A stretch of 64,000 bases of DNA from Chloroflexota bacterium (lineage in GTDB: Bacteria > Chloroflexota > Anaerolineae > Anaerolineales > UBA4823). The notes under the pieces are model-generated. The model had not been told where the DNA came from, did not search any database, and worked only from the letters and a program-made list of their open reading frames with translations. The stretch spans positions 40,624-104,623 of the forward strand of contig JAKOUW010000014.1 of NCBI GenBank assembly GCA_029782365.1, given 5' to 3'. This document shows positions 1 to 5,654 of the stretch, piece by piece (the first letter of the stretch is position 1; each line of letters opens with the position of its first letter). The translations under genes were made by a program, and so were the position numbers.

Positions 1-200
1 TTGATCCGGTCTTTGGTTTCGCCGTGCCGCAGCACTGCCCGGGCGTGCCCGACAGCGTGCTGGATCCGGCCTCGTCCTGGAGCAGCCGTGAAATTTACAT
101 GAAACGCTATCGAGCGCTGGCCTCACGTTTCATCGATAATTTCAAGCGCTTTGAAGATGGCGCGCCGGCGGAAGTAACTGCCGCAGGTCCGAAAATATAA
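1..200 (+). CDS. pckA: ATP-dependent phosphoenolpyruvate carboxykinase, C-terminal end (partial)
   Basis: The window opens inside a reading frame whose last 65 codons run from position 3 to the TAA at 198-200. The residues FGFAVPQHCPGVPDSVLDP and later FIDNFKRFE match the C-terminal region of ATP-type PEP carboxykinase, which interconverts oxaloacetate and PEP in gluconeogenesis. The P-loop and metal-binding residues lie upstream of the window. A strong hairpin terminator follows 11 bases after the stop. Identification rests on the tail only, so the ATP-dependent type is likely but not proven here. Confidence 0.8.
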   Translation, partial: DPVFGFAVPQHCPGVPDSVLDPASSWSSREIYMKRYRALASRFIDNFKRFEDGAPAEVTAAGPKI

Positions 201-211
201 CCTCGCTCTAC

Positions 212-253
212 CAGGGGCTGTCTTGATTGAAAACAGCCCCTGAAATATTTTTT
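212..253 (+). terminator. Intrinsic terminator after pckA
   Basis: A 10-bp stem, CAGGGGCTGT (212-221) with ACAGCCCCTG (233-242), is followed by a T-rich run at 248-253. The stem shares the GGGGCTGT core seen in three other palindromes of this window (32972, 47455, 63804). Confidence 0.75.
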
Positions 254-396
254 AAGCAGCAATTCGTGTTTCTTAAAATACTGGAGCAGGATTGCTTGTG
301 AAAAGCGTGACCAAAGCGCCGATTCTTCTTGACAATCCATGCCCATGTGTGTAAAATTAGCGGGCGTTGGCAAACAGGTAAGGCTGGCGCTTACCG

Positions 397-469
397 GCCG
401 AGATAGCTCAGTTGGTAGAGCACGCGACTGAAAATTGCGGTGTCGCCAGTTCGATCCTGGCTCTCGGCA
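397..469 (+). tRNA. tRNA-Phe (GAA)
   Basis: This is a 73-nt cloverleaf. The acceptor stem is GCCGAGA/TCTCGGC with discriminator A. The D-arm is GCTC/GAGC, the anticodon loop CTGAAAA gives GAA, and the T-arm GCCAG/CTGGC carries TTCGATC. The anticodon stem CGCGA/TTGCG has one G-T pair. CCA is not encoded. Confidence 0.95.
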
Positions 470-494
470 CTGTGTTCGAGGAAGGCCGAAATAT

Positions 495-567
495 GCGGGC
501 ATGGTTCAGTTGGTAGAATGCCTCCTTGCCAAGGAGGAGGTCACGGGTTCGAGTCCCGTTGCCCGCT
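495..567 (+). tRNA. tRNA-Gly (GCC)
   Basis: This is a 73-nt cloverleaf. The acceptor stem is GCGGGCA/TGCCCGC with discriminator T. The anticodon stem CCTCC/GGAGG closes a TTGCCAA loop (anticodon GCC), and the T-arm is ACGGG/CCCGT. A terminator follows at 571-605, so this and tRNA-Phe probably form one short transcript. Confidence 0.95.
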
Positions 568-570
568 CTA

Positions 571-605
571 TAGCTGACAGTCGTCGAGCTGTCAGCTAGT
601 TTTTT
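571..605 (+). terminator. Intrinsic terminator after tRNA-Gly
   Basis: A perfect 10-bp stem, TAGCTGACAG/CTGTCAGCTA, has an 8-nt loop and is followed by GTTTTTT. Confidence 0.85.
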
Positions 606-623
606 ATAAATGATGGTTGAAAT

Positions 624-720
624 GGCGTTGTGATCGGGCGTGACATACACGCCTGGGCAAGGCAAGGTCTGCAAAACGGTAAGCGCAGCTACGAGCACGG
701 GTTCAAATCCCGGCAAAATG
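624..720 (+). pseudogene. Decayed tRNA-Cys copy with an insertion in the D-arm region
   Basis: The stretch begins GGCGTTGTG, close to the start of the intact tRNA-Cys at 734 (GGCGTCGTG). It then has about 20 foreign bases, resumes with GCAAGGCAAGGTCTGCAAAAC, and ends in the T-arm-like CACGGGTTCAAATCCCGG. The anticodon stem no longer pairs and the acceptor 3' strand is lost, so it cannot fold as a tRNA. A related degenerate copy lies at 5063-5146. Confidence 0.6.
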
Positions 721-733
721 GAATAGTGTAAAT

Positions 734-804
734 GGCGTCGTGGCCAAGTGGCAAGGCAAGGGTCTGCAAAACCCTGATCACGGGTTCAAATCCCGTCGAC
801 GCCT
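734..804 (+). tRNA. tRNA-Cys (GCA)
   Basis: This is a 71-nt cloverleaf. The acceptor stem is GGCGTCG/CGACGCC with discriminator T. The anticodon stem AGGGT/ACCCT closes loop CTGCAAA (anticodon GCA), and the T-arm is ACGGG/CCCGT. Its 3' 46 bases plus 6 downstream bases (759-810) recur exactly at 4973-5024, so the present 3' half may have been supplied by an integrated element. No terminator follows directly. The hairpin that looks like the native terminator sits after the right-hand repeat at 5023. Confidence 0.95.
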
Positions 805-810
805 CTGAAA
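759..810 (+). repeat. Left copy of 52-bp tRNA-Cys repeat (candidate attL)
   Basis: This copy is identical over 52 bases to 4973-5024. It starts in the anticodon stem (AGGGTCTGC) and runs through the tRNA 3' end to CTCTGAAA. A repeat running from an anticodon arm to the 3' end of a tRNA is the usual architecture of a tyrosine-recombinase attachment core. Confidence 0.7.
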
Positions 811-941
811 AACAAATAATTTACCCGTTGGCTCATAGCCTGCACAGGGTCGTCGAATTAGACATGTGAGATAATTCTACACCCTGTCGGGGACGGCCTG
901 CAAGGATTTTTCTCTTCCGAAAAGCCCCTGTGGGCGATCAG

Positions 942-970
942 ACTCTCGTTTTCTGCGAGAGTTTGTTTTT
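942..970 (+). terminator. Intrinsic terminator downstream of tRNA-Cys region
   Basis: A 7-bp stem, ACTCTCG/CGAGAGT, has a short T-rich loop and is followed by TTGTTTTT. It lies 137 bases after the tRNA-Cys and could end that transcript. Confidence 0.6.
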
Positions 971-1047
971 CTACTCCCCTGGTTTCTCTGCGCTTACCCT
1001 ATAAGCGGGTATTGCAGAATCTCAAGCACCGACCAGGGCATGGTCGG

Positions 1048-1407
1048 TCAACCGGCAGCCATCGCCGGGGTGCGGGGGCGCCGCTTGCGCAGCCTGCCGC
1101 GCGGGGAGTACTCATCATTAGTAAGCGCAACGCGTAAACTTTGATGAGGATGGGCAAAATGGTAGTAGGCGCGAAACCAGGCCTGAGATGCATTCAGCGA
1201 GCGAGTGGAGCAGGGCAGGCTCCAGGTGCGGCGGGCCAGAAAAGAAATGCTGTGCCGCAGGGTCAGGTTGAGACGTTCAACGAAGGACGTCTGGATCCGA
1301 CCCGACAGGTCAACCGCCTTGAGCCGGGAGCGCAGATCTGCCAGCGAACCCAAAGCATGTGGTGTTCGACATTCAACAGACGGTCGCGGCGCTGAATTTT
1401 TTGACAT
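1048..1407 (-). pseudogene. Transposase C-terminal fragment (IS1-like DDE type)
   Basis: The frame encodes about 119 residues that include TSFVERLNLTLRH and, later, AYYHFAHPHQSLR. These match the C-terminal part of IS1-like transposases found in Chloroflexota and Cyanobacteria, where the ERxNxTLR segment carries the catalytic Glu. The N-terminal half with the two catalytic Asp residues is absent, and no start, RBS or intact inverted repeats are evident. It is an inactive remnant inside the tRNA-Cys island. Confidence 0.6.
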
Positions 1408-1600
1408 ACCTTAGCGTTTAATGACTTGGCCCACAGGTGCAAAAATACTATTTTTTCGACCCATAGAGGTGCGGAATGTAGGCTATGAGTAACGATCTAT
1501 GGTACACCTCTGGCGAATGAGAGGAGTTTTTAAGCCTGGTTTACAATTATCCGATGAGTTGGCCGCCAAATTGTCCCGCGCCTGTGAGGCGATCCATTTA

Positions 1601-1641
1601 TTAACCTAAGCGAATGGGTCGCTCCCCCTCGCTTAGGTTAA
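1601..1641. repeat. 13-bp inverted repeat upstream of the ATPase promoter
   Basis: TTAACCTAAGCGA (1601-1613) and TCGCTTAGGTTAA (1629-1641) are perfect reverse complements with a 15-nt spacer. The right arm ends 8 bases before the -35 box of the following promoter. It could be an operator or the end of an older mobile element. There is no T-run, so a terminator role is unlikely. Confidence 0.55.
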
Positions 1642-1649
1642 CACCATTC

Positions 1650-1678
1650 TTGACTCGCTGCTGCATGGGCCGTATAAT
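1650..1678 (+). promoter_or_regulatory. Sigma-70-type promoter for the ATPase gene
   Basis: A -35 TTGACT (1650-1655) and a -10 TATAAT (1673-1678) are 17 bp apart, 43 bases before the ATG at 1721. Confidence 0.7.
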
Positions 1679-1720
1679 CTCTATGTAAAGATTATTAGAA
1701 TTATTGTATAGGGATTCGCT

Positions 1721-3151
1721 ATGAATAAATTTGTTGGCCGGCAGGCTGAAATCATCGAACTAAACAGGTTGTTGAAAGATCGTACCAGGTTGGCTCAATT
1801 TGTTGTCGTGTACGGACGACGCAGAGTCGGAAAAACATCCTTACTGCTACATTGGGCACAGCAAACCGGGCTACCGTATATGTATTGGGTCGCTCACCGC
1901 GAGACCGCCGAGTCAGCTCGTTATAGTCTGGCGCGGGCTTTTTGGAAATACGCTTTTCCTGGGCAAACCCCACCCCGCTTTGATACCTGGGAAGCCTTGT
2001 TCGAGTATATGGCTGGAGAAATCGGAGATAACCCGCCGATCATGATCTGGGATGAATTCCCTTACGCGGCAGAATCGGATCCGTCCCTTCCCTCTCATCT
2101 ACAGGCTGCCTGGGATCACCTTTTCAAGCAAAAGCCGATGATGTTGATCCTTGCAGGTTCTCACGTCGGGATGATGGTTGATATGATGAGCTATCAGGCT
2201 CCGTTATACGGGCGTTTTAGCGGACAGTTTTTTCTCAAACCGCTGAACTTTGCCGCTCTCAGTGAGTTCTTTCCCCACTACGATGCCGCTGAGCGCGTCG
2301 CTACATATGCTTGCCTGGGTGGGGTTCCAGCTTATCTGGAATGGTTCAATCCGGCTCAAAGCCTGGTGGCCAACATCAAACAACACTTGTTTTCGCCAAG
2401 CGGGATGTTTCGCAGTGAACCGACCCTGCTGGTCGGCGATCTTGTTCGTGAAACACGTCTGTACGAAGCCATTATTCGCGCCATTGCCAACGGCGCCCAT
2501 ACGCCGGGCGAGATGACCACAGAAACCAGTATCTCATCGCCCAACTTACAGCCATACCTTAAGCGATTGTTGGAACTGCATCTGATCGAACGCAGGGTGC
2601 CGGCAACCATTCCCCATTTGCAAAGGGAAACCACTACTCGCAGTCGTTATCATATCAGTGATCCCTATCTACGTTTCTACTATCGCTTCATCGAGCCCGA
2701 TTTGGATCTGATTGAACTGGGCCAGACGGATGTCGTCTGGAACAAAATCAGCGAGCAGTTTCGAGCTTTTGTGGGTGTAACCACTTTTGAGGAATTATGC
2801 CGTGATTGGGTGGCCAATCAGACCCGCAAGGGTAAGATGCCTTTCCTATTTCAGTTTTTGGGCAGCCACTGGTCAGGGGATGCCCAGGTAGACGTAGTTG
2901 CGATTAACTGGCGCGAAAAAGCCATTCTGCTGGGTGAGTGCAAATGGGGTCTGGAGAGTGTTGGACGGAACGTCGTTCGGGAATTGATCGAGAAATCACC
3001 CCTGGTTGTCCCCGATAAAGATTGGCAGGTACATTATGCTTTCTTCGCCCGAGCTGGTTTTACAGAAGCTGCGCGCACTGAAGCAGAGTCGGTTAATGCA
3101 CAAATGATTGACTTGACCAGATTGGATCATGATTTGAGAGAAACAGCCTAA
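1721..3151 (+). CDS. AAA-type ATP-binding protein with C-terminal DUF234-like region
   Basis: The 476-residue protein has a Walker A motif, GRRRVGKTSLL (about residues 32-42), and a hydrophobic Walker B, PIMIWDEFP. It belongs by pattern to the 'archaeal ATPase'/AAA_14 family of stand-alone P-loop ATPases. A winged-helix-like segment (SRYHISDPYLRFYYRF) precedes a C-terminal domain of DUF234 type that contains a nuclease-like VDVVAINWREKAILLGECKW. The functions of this family are poorly defined, and many members sit in mobile or defence contexts. The gene has its own consensus promoter and looks intact. It is the only full-length large gene of the tRNA-Cys island. Confidence 0.75.
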   Translation: MNKFVGRQAEIIELNRLLKDRTRLAQFVVVYGRRRVGKTSLLLHWAQQTGLPYMYWVAHRETAESARYSLARAFWKYAFPGQTPPRFDTWEALFEYMAGEIGDNPPIMIWDEFPYAAESDPSLPSHLQAAWDHLFKQKPMMLILAGSHVGMMVDMMSYQAPLYGRFSGQFFLKPLNFAALSEFFPHYDAAERVATYACLGGVPAYLEWFNPAQSLVANIKQHLFSPSGMFRSEPTLLVGDLVRETRLYEAIIRAIANGAHTPGEMTTETSISSPNLQPYLKRLLELHLIERRVPATIPHLQRETTTRSRYHISDPYLRFYYRFIEPDLDLIELGQTDVVWNKISEQFRAFVGVTTFEELCRDWVANQTRKGKMPFLFQFLGSHWSGDAQVDVVAINWREKAILLGECKWGLESVGRNVVRELIEKSPLVVPDKDWQVHYAFFARAGFTEAARTEAESVNAQMIDLTRLDHDLRETA

Positions 3152-3377
3152 ATTAACGCCTGAGCACAATACCCGAAAACTATGGACATAGCTTCTGATT
3201 GGAGATGAAGCGCGTCAAACGTTCGCCTTTTAAGAAATTTCACCAACCGATCGTATTCCAGGCGGCTGTTGATAAGGTTTTTCGGGGGGAAATTCTCTCA
3301 GATGCGTTTTGAGATCCTCTTGTTGGTAGTGACACGGTGTTACCGTTCTCGTCGAACCTATACGCCAGGAAATTATT

Positions 3378-3716
3378 CTATTCCATCTCGTAAACAGCGC
3401 TAAGGACGGCATTGATTTGAGACATATTAATCGGCTTTGTCAGATAAGCCGATGGATTTAGAGCATTTGCACGTTCTTTCAAGCGAGGTTCTGAATAACC
3501 GGTTGTGAAAATGACAGATGCGCACCCATTATCTAGGAAATGCGGCGGGGCATATAACCTGCGTTTGCGCAGCGGTTCTGGCGGTTGAGTCTCACACAAT
3601 GCCCTGAGACGTTTCATATTCGCAGCAGATTCAACACGAAAAACGGCTCTGCTAAAGCTCCGATACTTTCGACCACGCCGGCGGGGATTGTTGCTGGTGC
3701 AAAGCAAGTAAATCAA
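3378..3716 (-). pseudogene. Response-regulator receiver fragment
   Basis: The C-terminal half of this 112-residue frame reads VIFTTGYSEPRLKERA and AYLTKPINMSQ. This is the last beta-alpha units of a CheY-like receiver, including the conserved T and the KP pair. The phosphoacceptor Asp region is missing, and the N-terminal half resembles nothing I know. It is probably the remnant of a longer signalling protein. The 3152-3377 interval before it shows no recognisable gene. Confidence 0.5.
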
Positions 3717-3877
3717 CCAGAGCGGCTGACATCACCAGGCACATTCTGATCGGTGGTCTTTGGATGCACCAGGCTGGCTATAGGAACATTTGAGCTTACC
3801 CAGTCTTGAACCAGGCTTCGTAAGCGCAAAGAATCGCGTGCCAGGGCTGCCTCAGCCATTGGTTCAATGATTTCCAT
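3713..3877 (-). CDS. Small hypothetical protein or gene remnant (54 aa)
   Basis: The frame starts at the ATG on the minus strand at 3877. It contains EAALARDSLRLRSLVQDW followed by a short polar tail and a TGA. The composition is protein-like, with a helix-forming acidic/basic pattern. I recall similar N-termini on small proteins accompanying nucleotidyltransferase-type genes, but I cannot name the family. No clear RBS precedes it. It may be a decayed piece. Confidence 0.3.
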   Translation of the reverse strand: MEIIEPMAEAALARDSLRLRSLVQDWVSSNVPIASLVHPKTTDQNVPGDVSRSG

Positions 3878-3954
3878 AGAGTGGGACAGCCTGCAAGCTG
3901 GTTTAAGCGGCAGCAGGCCGCTGCCAGTGAAATGTATTCTCTGGCTGAATTGCT

Positions 3955-4548
3955 TTACTCATTTTCCTTCAGAGCGCGTTGGAGCAAGTCGGTGACCTTC
4001 AATTCTGCTGCCCAGTGGTGCAGATAACCCATATCCAAAACCCCAGTTTGTACCTTGAGTACGCCAAGCACATCCCGCCATTGCCGTTCGGATACATCAC
4101 CTCCCAGCCGGTACCATTGCATCTTCGCCAGTAAAATATCCTCGGGCGAGGCGACCATTGCCGCAATCTCGGGGCTGGACGACAAAGTTTCCATGCGGGC
4201 GCGAGCAAATTGCATCTGGATGAAATTGCCTTCACGTGGGATAAACACATCTACTTTGAACATGCTTTCGCTATGGATGATATTGAAACTGGAGCGCCGC
4301 GTAATCGCATTGGCGATCATCTCGTCATCTACGTAAAATTCACCTTCCAATGCCTGGACAAACGATGGCAAGTGTTCCAGACGTAGATTTGCAATTATGT
4401 CTGAATCTTGCGTAGTTCGCACCATTCCGTATAAGGTGCTGGCTAACGAGCCCCCGATAAAATACGGCACACCCAGCCTTTCAAGCACCTCAGTAACCCG
4501 CACAGTAACCATAATCGCATCAAGCTGCATCTTCTGTTCTTGCTCCAT
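3955..4548 (-). CDS. Nucleotidyltransferase-fold protein (AbiEii-like)
   Basis: The start is taken at ATG 4548 (MEQEQKMQLDAI), overlapping the upstream gene by 29 bases, which gives about 197 residues. ATG 4530 is an alternative. The pattern GGSLASTLYGMVRTTQDSDI is the nucleotidyltransferase signature (GG/GS, then DxD-like metal ligands). The later ASPEDILLAKMQWYR segment is typical of stand-alone AbiEii/DUF6036-like proteins. Such proteins often act in two-gene toxin-antitoxin or abortive-infection pairs, and an 85-aa partner precedes it in the same operon. Substrate and activity are not deducible. Confidence 0.65.
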   Translation of the reverse strand: MEQEQKMQLDAIMVTVRVTEVLERLGVPYFIGGSLASTLYGMVRTTQDSDIIANLRLEHLPSFVQALEGEFYVDDEMIANAITRRSSFNIIHSESMFKVDVFIPREGNFIQMQFARARMETLSSSPEIAAMVASPEDILLAKMQWYRLGGDVSERQWRDVLGVLKVQTGVLDMGYLHHWAAELKVTDLLQRALKENE

Positions 4549-4813
4549 AAACTTTGGCAGCCAGGGTTTCCCCAAATAAAATGTCCGCCAGGCGGCGGCG
4601 CAGTTCGTTTTCGTCGGCATTGGGATAGCGCCGTCGCAACCCGGCCAGGGCCAGTTCCCTGGCAGAAGCATTCAGACTGACCAACATTTCCATTTTGCGC
4701 CAGGGGGGGGCCTGCCGTAACAGCCTGATTTGCAACGCTTCCATTTTTGGGTCGGTGTCTGAATAGTAGGCTTCCATAATTTGAGTATAGCCCACCTGCG
4801 AGAATTTTACAAT
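4505..4813. repeat. Duplicated segment, copy 1 (intact genes)
   Basis: This segment spans the small partner gene and the first codons of the nucleotidyltransferase gene. It aligns with 5145-5451 with scattered substitutions and one net deletion in the second copy. By eye most positions are identical. Copy 1 keeps open frames and copy 2 does not. Confidence 0.75.
4520..4777 (-). CDS. Small conserved protein paired with the nucleotidyltransferase (85 aa)
   Basis: The frame starts at ATG 4777 (MEAYYSDTDPKMEALQ) and ends at the TGA at 4520-4522. It contains RLLRQAPPWRKMEML, then ARELALAGLRRRYPNA and a C-terminal LADILFGETLAAKVYG. It looks helical and soluble and has no catalytic motif I recognise. 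The gene overlaps the downstream nucleotidyltransferase start, so the two are translationally coupled. A role as cognate antitoxin or partner is inference from context. An 8-G run at 4703-4710 lies inside the gene but the frame is open. Confidence 0.6.
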   Translation of the reverse strand: MEAYYSDTDPKMEALQIRLLRQAPPWRKMEMLVSLNASARELALAGLRRRYPNADENELRRRLADILFGETLAAKVYGARTEDAA

Positions 4814-4972
4814 CGCACCTGGACAATCGTTGACATTCCGATTCAAGGTGGATAGAATTACCTTACTCGACCGAACAAGCCCATACCGTGGGGATTGATT
4901 ACTGCGCATACTGGTTTCCCAATCATGTCTCCATCTCCCCAAAAGCATCGCCAAAATAAGAATCGCGATGTC

Positions 4973-5024
4973 AGGGTCTGCAAAACCCTGATCACGGGTT
5001 CAAATCCCGTCGACGCCTCTGAAA
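4973..5024 (+). repeat. Right copy of 52-bp tRNA-Cys repeat (candidate attR)
   Basis: This copy is identical to 759-810. It holds the tRNA-Cys anticodon arm, variable region, T-arm and acceptor 3' strand without any 5' half, so it is not a functional tRNA. A hairpin terminator starts at its last two bases. Confidence 0.7.
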
Positions 5025-5047
5025 GCTGCTCGAAGGAGCAGCTTTTT
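5023..5047 (+). terminator. Intrinsic terminator after the tRNA-Cys 3' fragment
   Basis: A perfect 9-bp stem, AAGCTGCTC/GAGCAGCTT, closes a GAAG loop and runs into TTTTTGTTT. Its position directly after the displaced tRNA 3' end suggests that it once terminated the tRNA-Cys transcript. Confidence 0.8.
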
Positions 5048-5062
5048 GTTTACCTGGCATCC

Positions 5063-5146
5063 TGGCCGGGCGCGGCATACACACCTGGGCTTGGCAAGGG
5101 TCTGCCAACAAGTAAGCATAGCGGCGAGCACTGGTTTAAATACCGT
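5063..5146 (+). pseudogene. Second degenerate tRNA-Cys-like copy
   Basis: The sequence from CCGGGCGCGGCATACAC to ATACCGTA aligns with the decayed tRNA-Cys copy at 640-715. The aligned blocks include GGCAAGGGTCTGC and GAGCACTGGTTTAAATACC. It cannot fold as a tRNA. Confidence 0.5.
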
Positions 5147-5451
5147 AACGGTAATTGCATCAAACTGCATCTTCTGTTCATTCCCCATAAACTTTAGCAG
5201 CCAGAGTTTCCCCGAATAAAATATTCGCCAGGCGGCGGCGCAGAACTTATTCACAGGCATTGGGATAGCGCCGGCGCAGTCTTGCCAGGACCAGTTCCCT
5301 GGCAGAAGCGTTCAGGCTAACCAGCATTTCCATTATGTGCCAGGTGGCGCCTGCCGTAAAAGCCTGATTTGCAGCGCTTCCATTTGCGGGTCGGTATCTG
5401 AATAGTAGGCTTCCAAAATTTGAGTATAGCCCTCTTGAAAGATTTTACAAT
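5145..5451. repeat. Duplicated segment, copy 2 (decayed)
   Basis: This is the diverged second copy of 4505-4813. It fuses directly to the tRNA-Cys-like copy at its left end, so only about 15 codons of the nucleotidyltransferase gene remain there. Confidence 0.75.
5160..5416 (-). pseudogene. Broken paralogue of the 85-aa partner gene
   Basis: The frame begins LEAYYSDTDPQMEALQIRL. The ATG of copy 1 is TTG here. The frame then shifts after RQAPP, where a 1-base deletion relative to the G run of copy 1 occurs. Downstream residues (AAAWRIFYSGKLWLLKFM) are in the wrong frame. From 5452 to 5654 I see only a possible promoter for the next gene. Confidence 0.65.
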
Positions 5452-5654
5452 TGGCAATGGCGTGTGGTATCAGCATCCAGTTTCCTCTGCCACCGCGCGG
5501 GTGCCCGTTCCGTCGCAGCCTTGCTTTTAGTCGAACGAGCAATTTCCCTGGATTTCCTGTATACTGATTATATGCGCCGCAGTCGATGAACCATCGTGTG
5601 CTGCCTGCCAGGCAGCAGCAGCTGCTTCTCGCTGTGTGCTCATTGGAGCTCAAA

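Larger units (their letters stand above)
759..5024. mobile_element. Candidate small integrative island inserted at tRNA-Cys (remnant)
   Basis: About 4.2 kb lies between the two 52-bp tRNA-Cys repeats. The cargo is a transposase fragment (1048-1407), an AAA-type ATPase (1721-3151), a receiver-domain fragment (3378-3716) and a nucleotidyltransferase pair (3955-4777). The hairpin directly after the right repeat (5023-5047) is placed as the native tRNA-Cys terminator would be, which fits insertion between tRNA and terminator. No integrase gene is visible, so this would be an immobile remnant. A duplication unrelated to integration is the alternative. Confidence 0.5.

Noticed and set aside
624..720. 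A further functional tRNA before tRNA-Cys
   Set aside because: The acceptor and anticodon stems do not pair, and about 20 extra bases interrupt the D-arm region.
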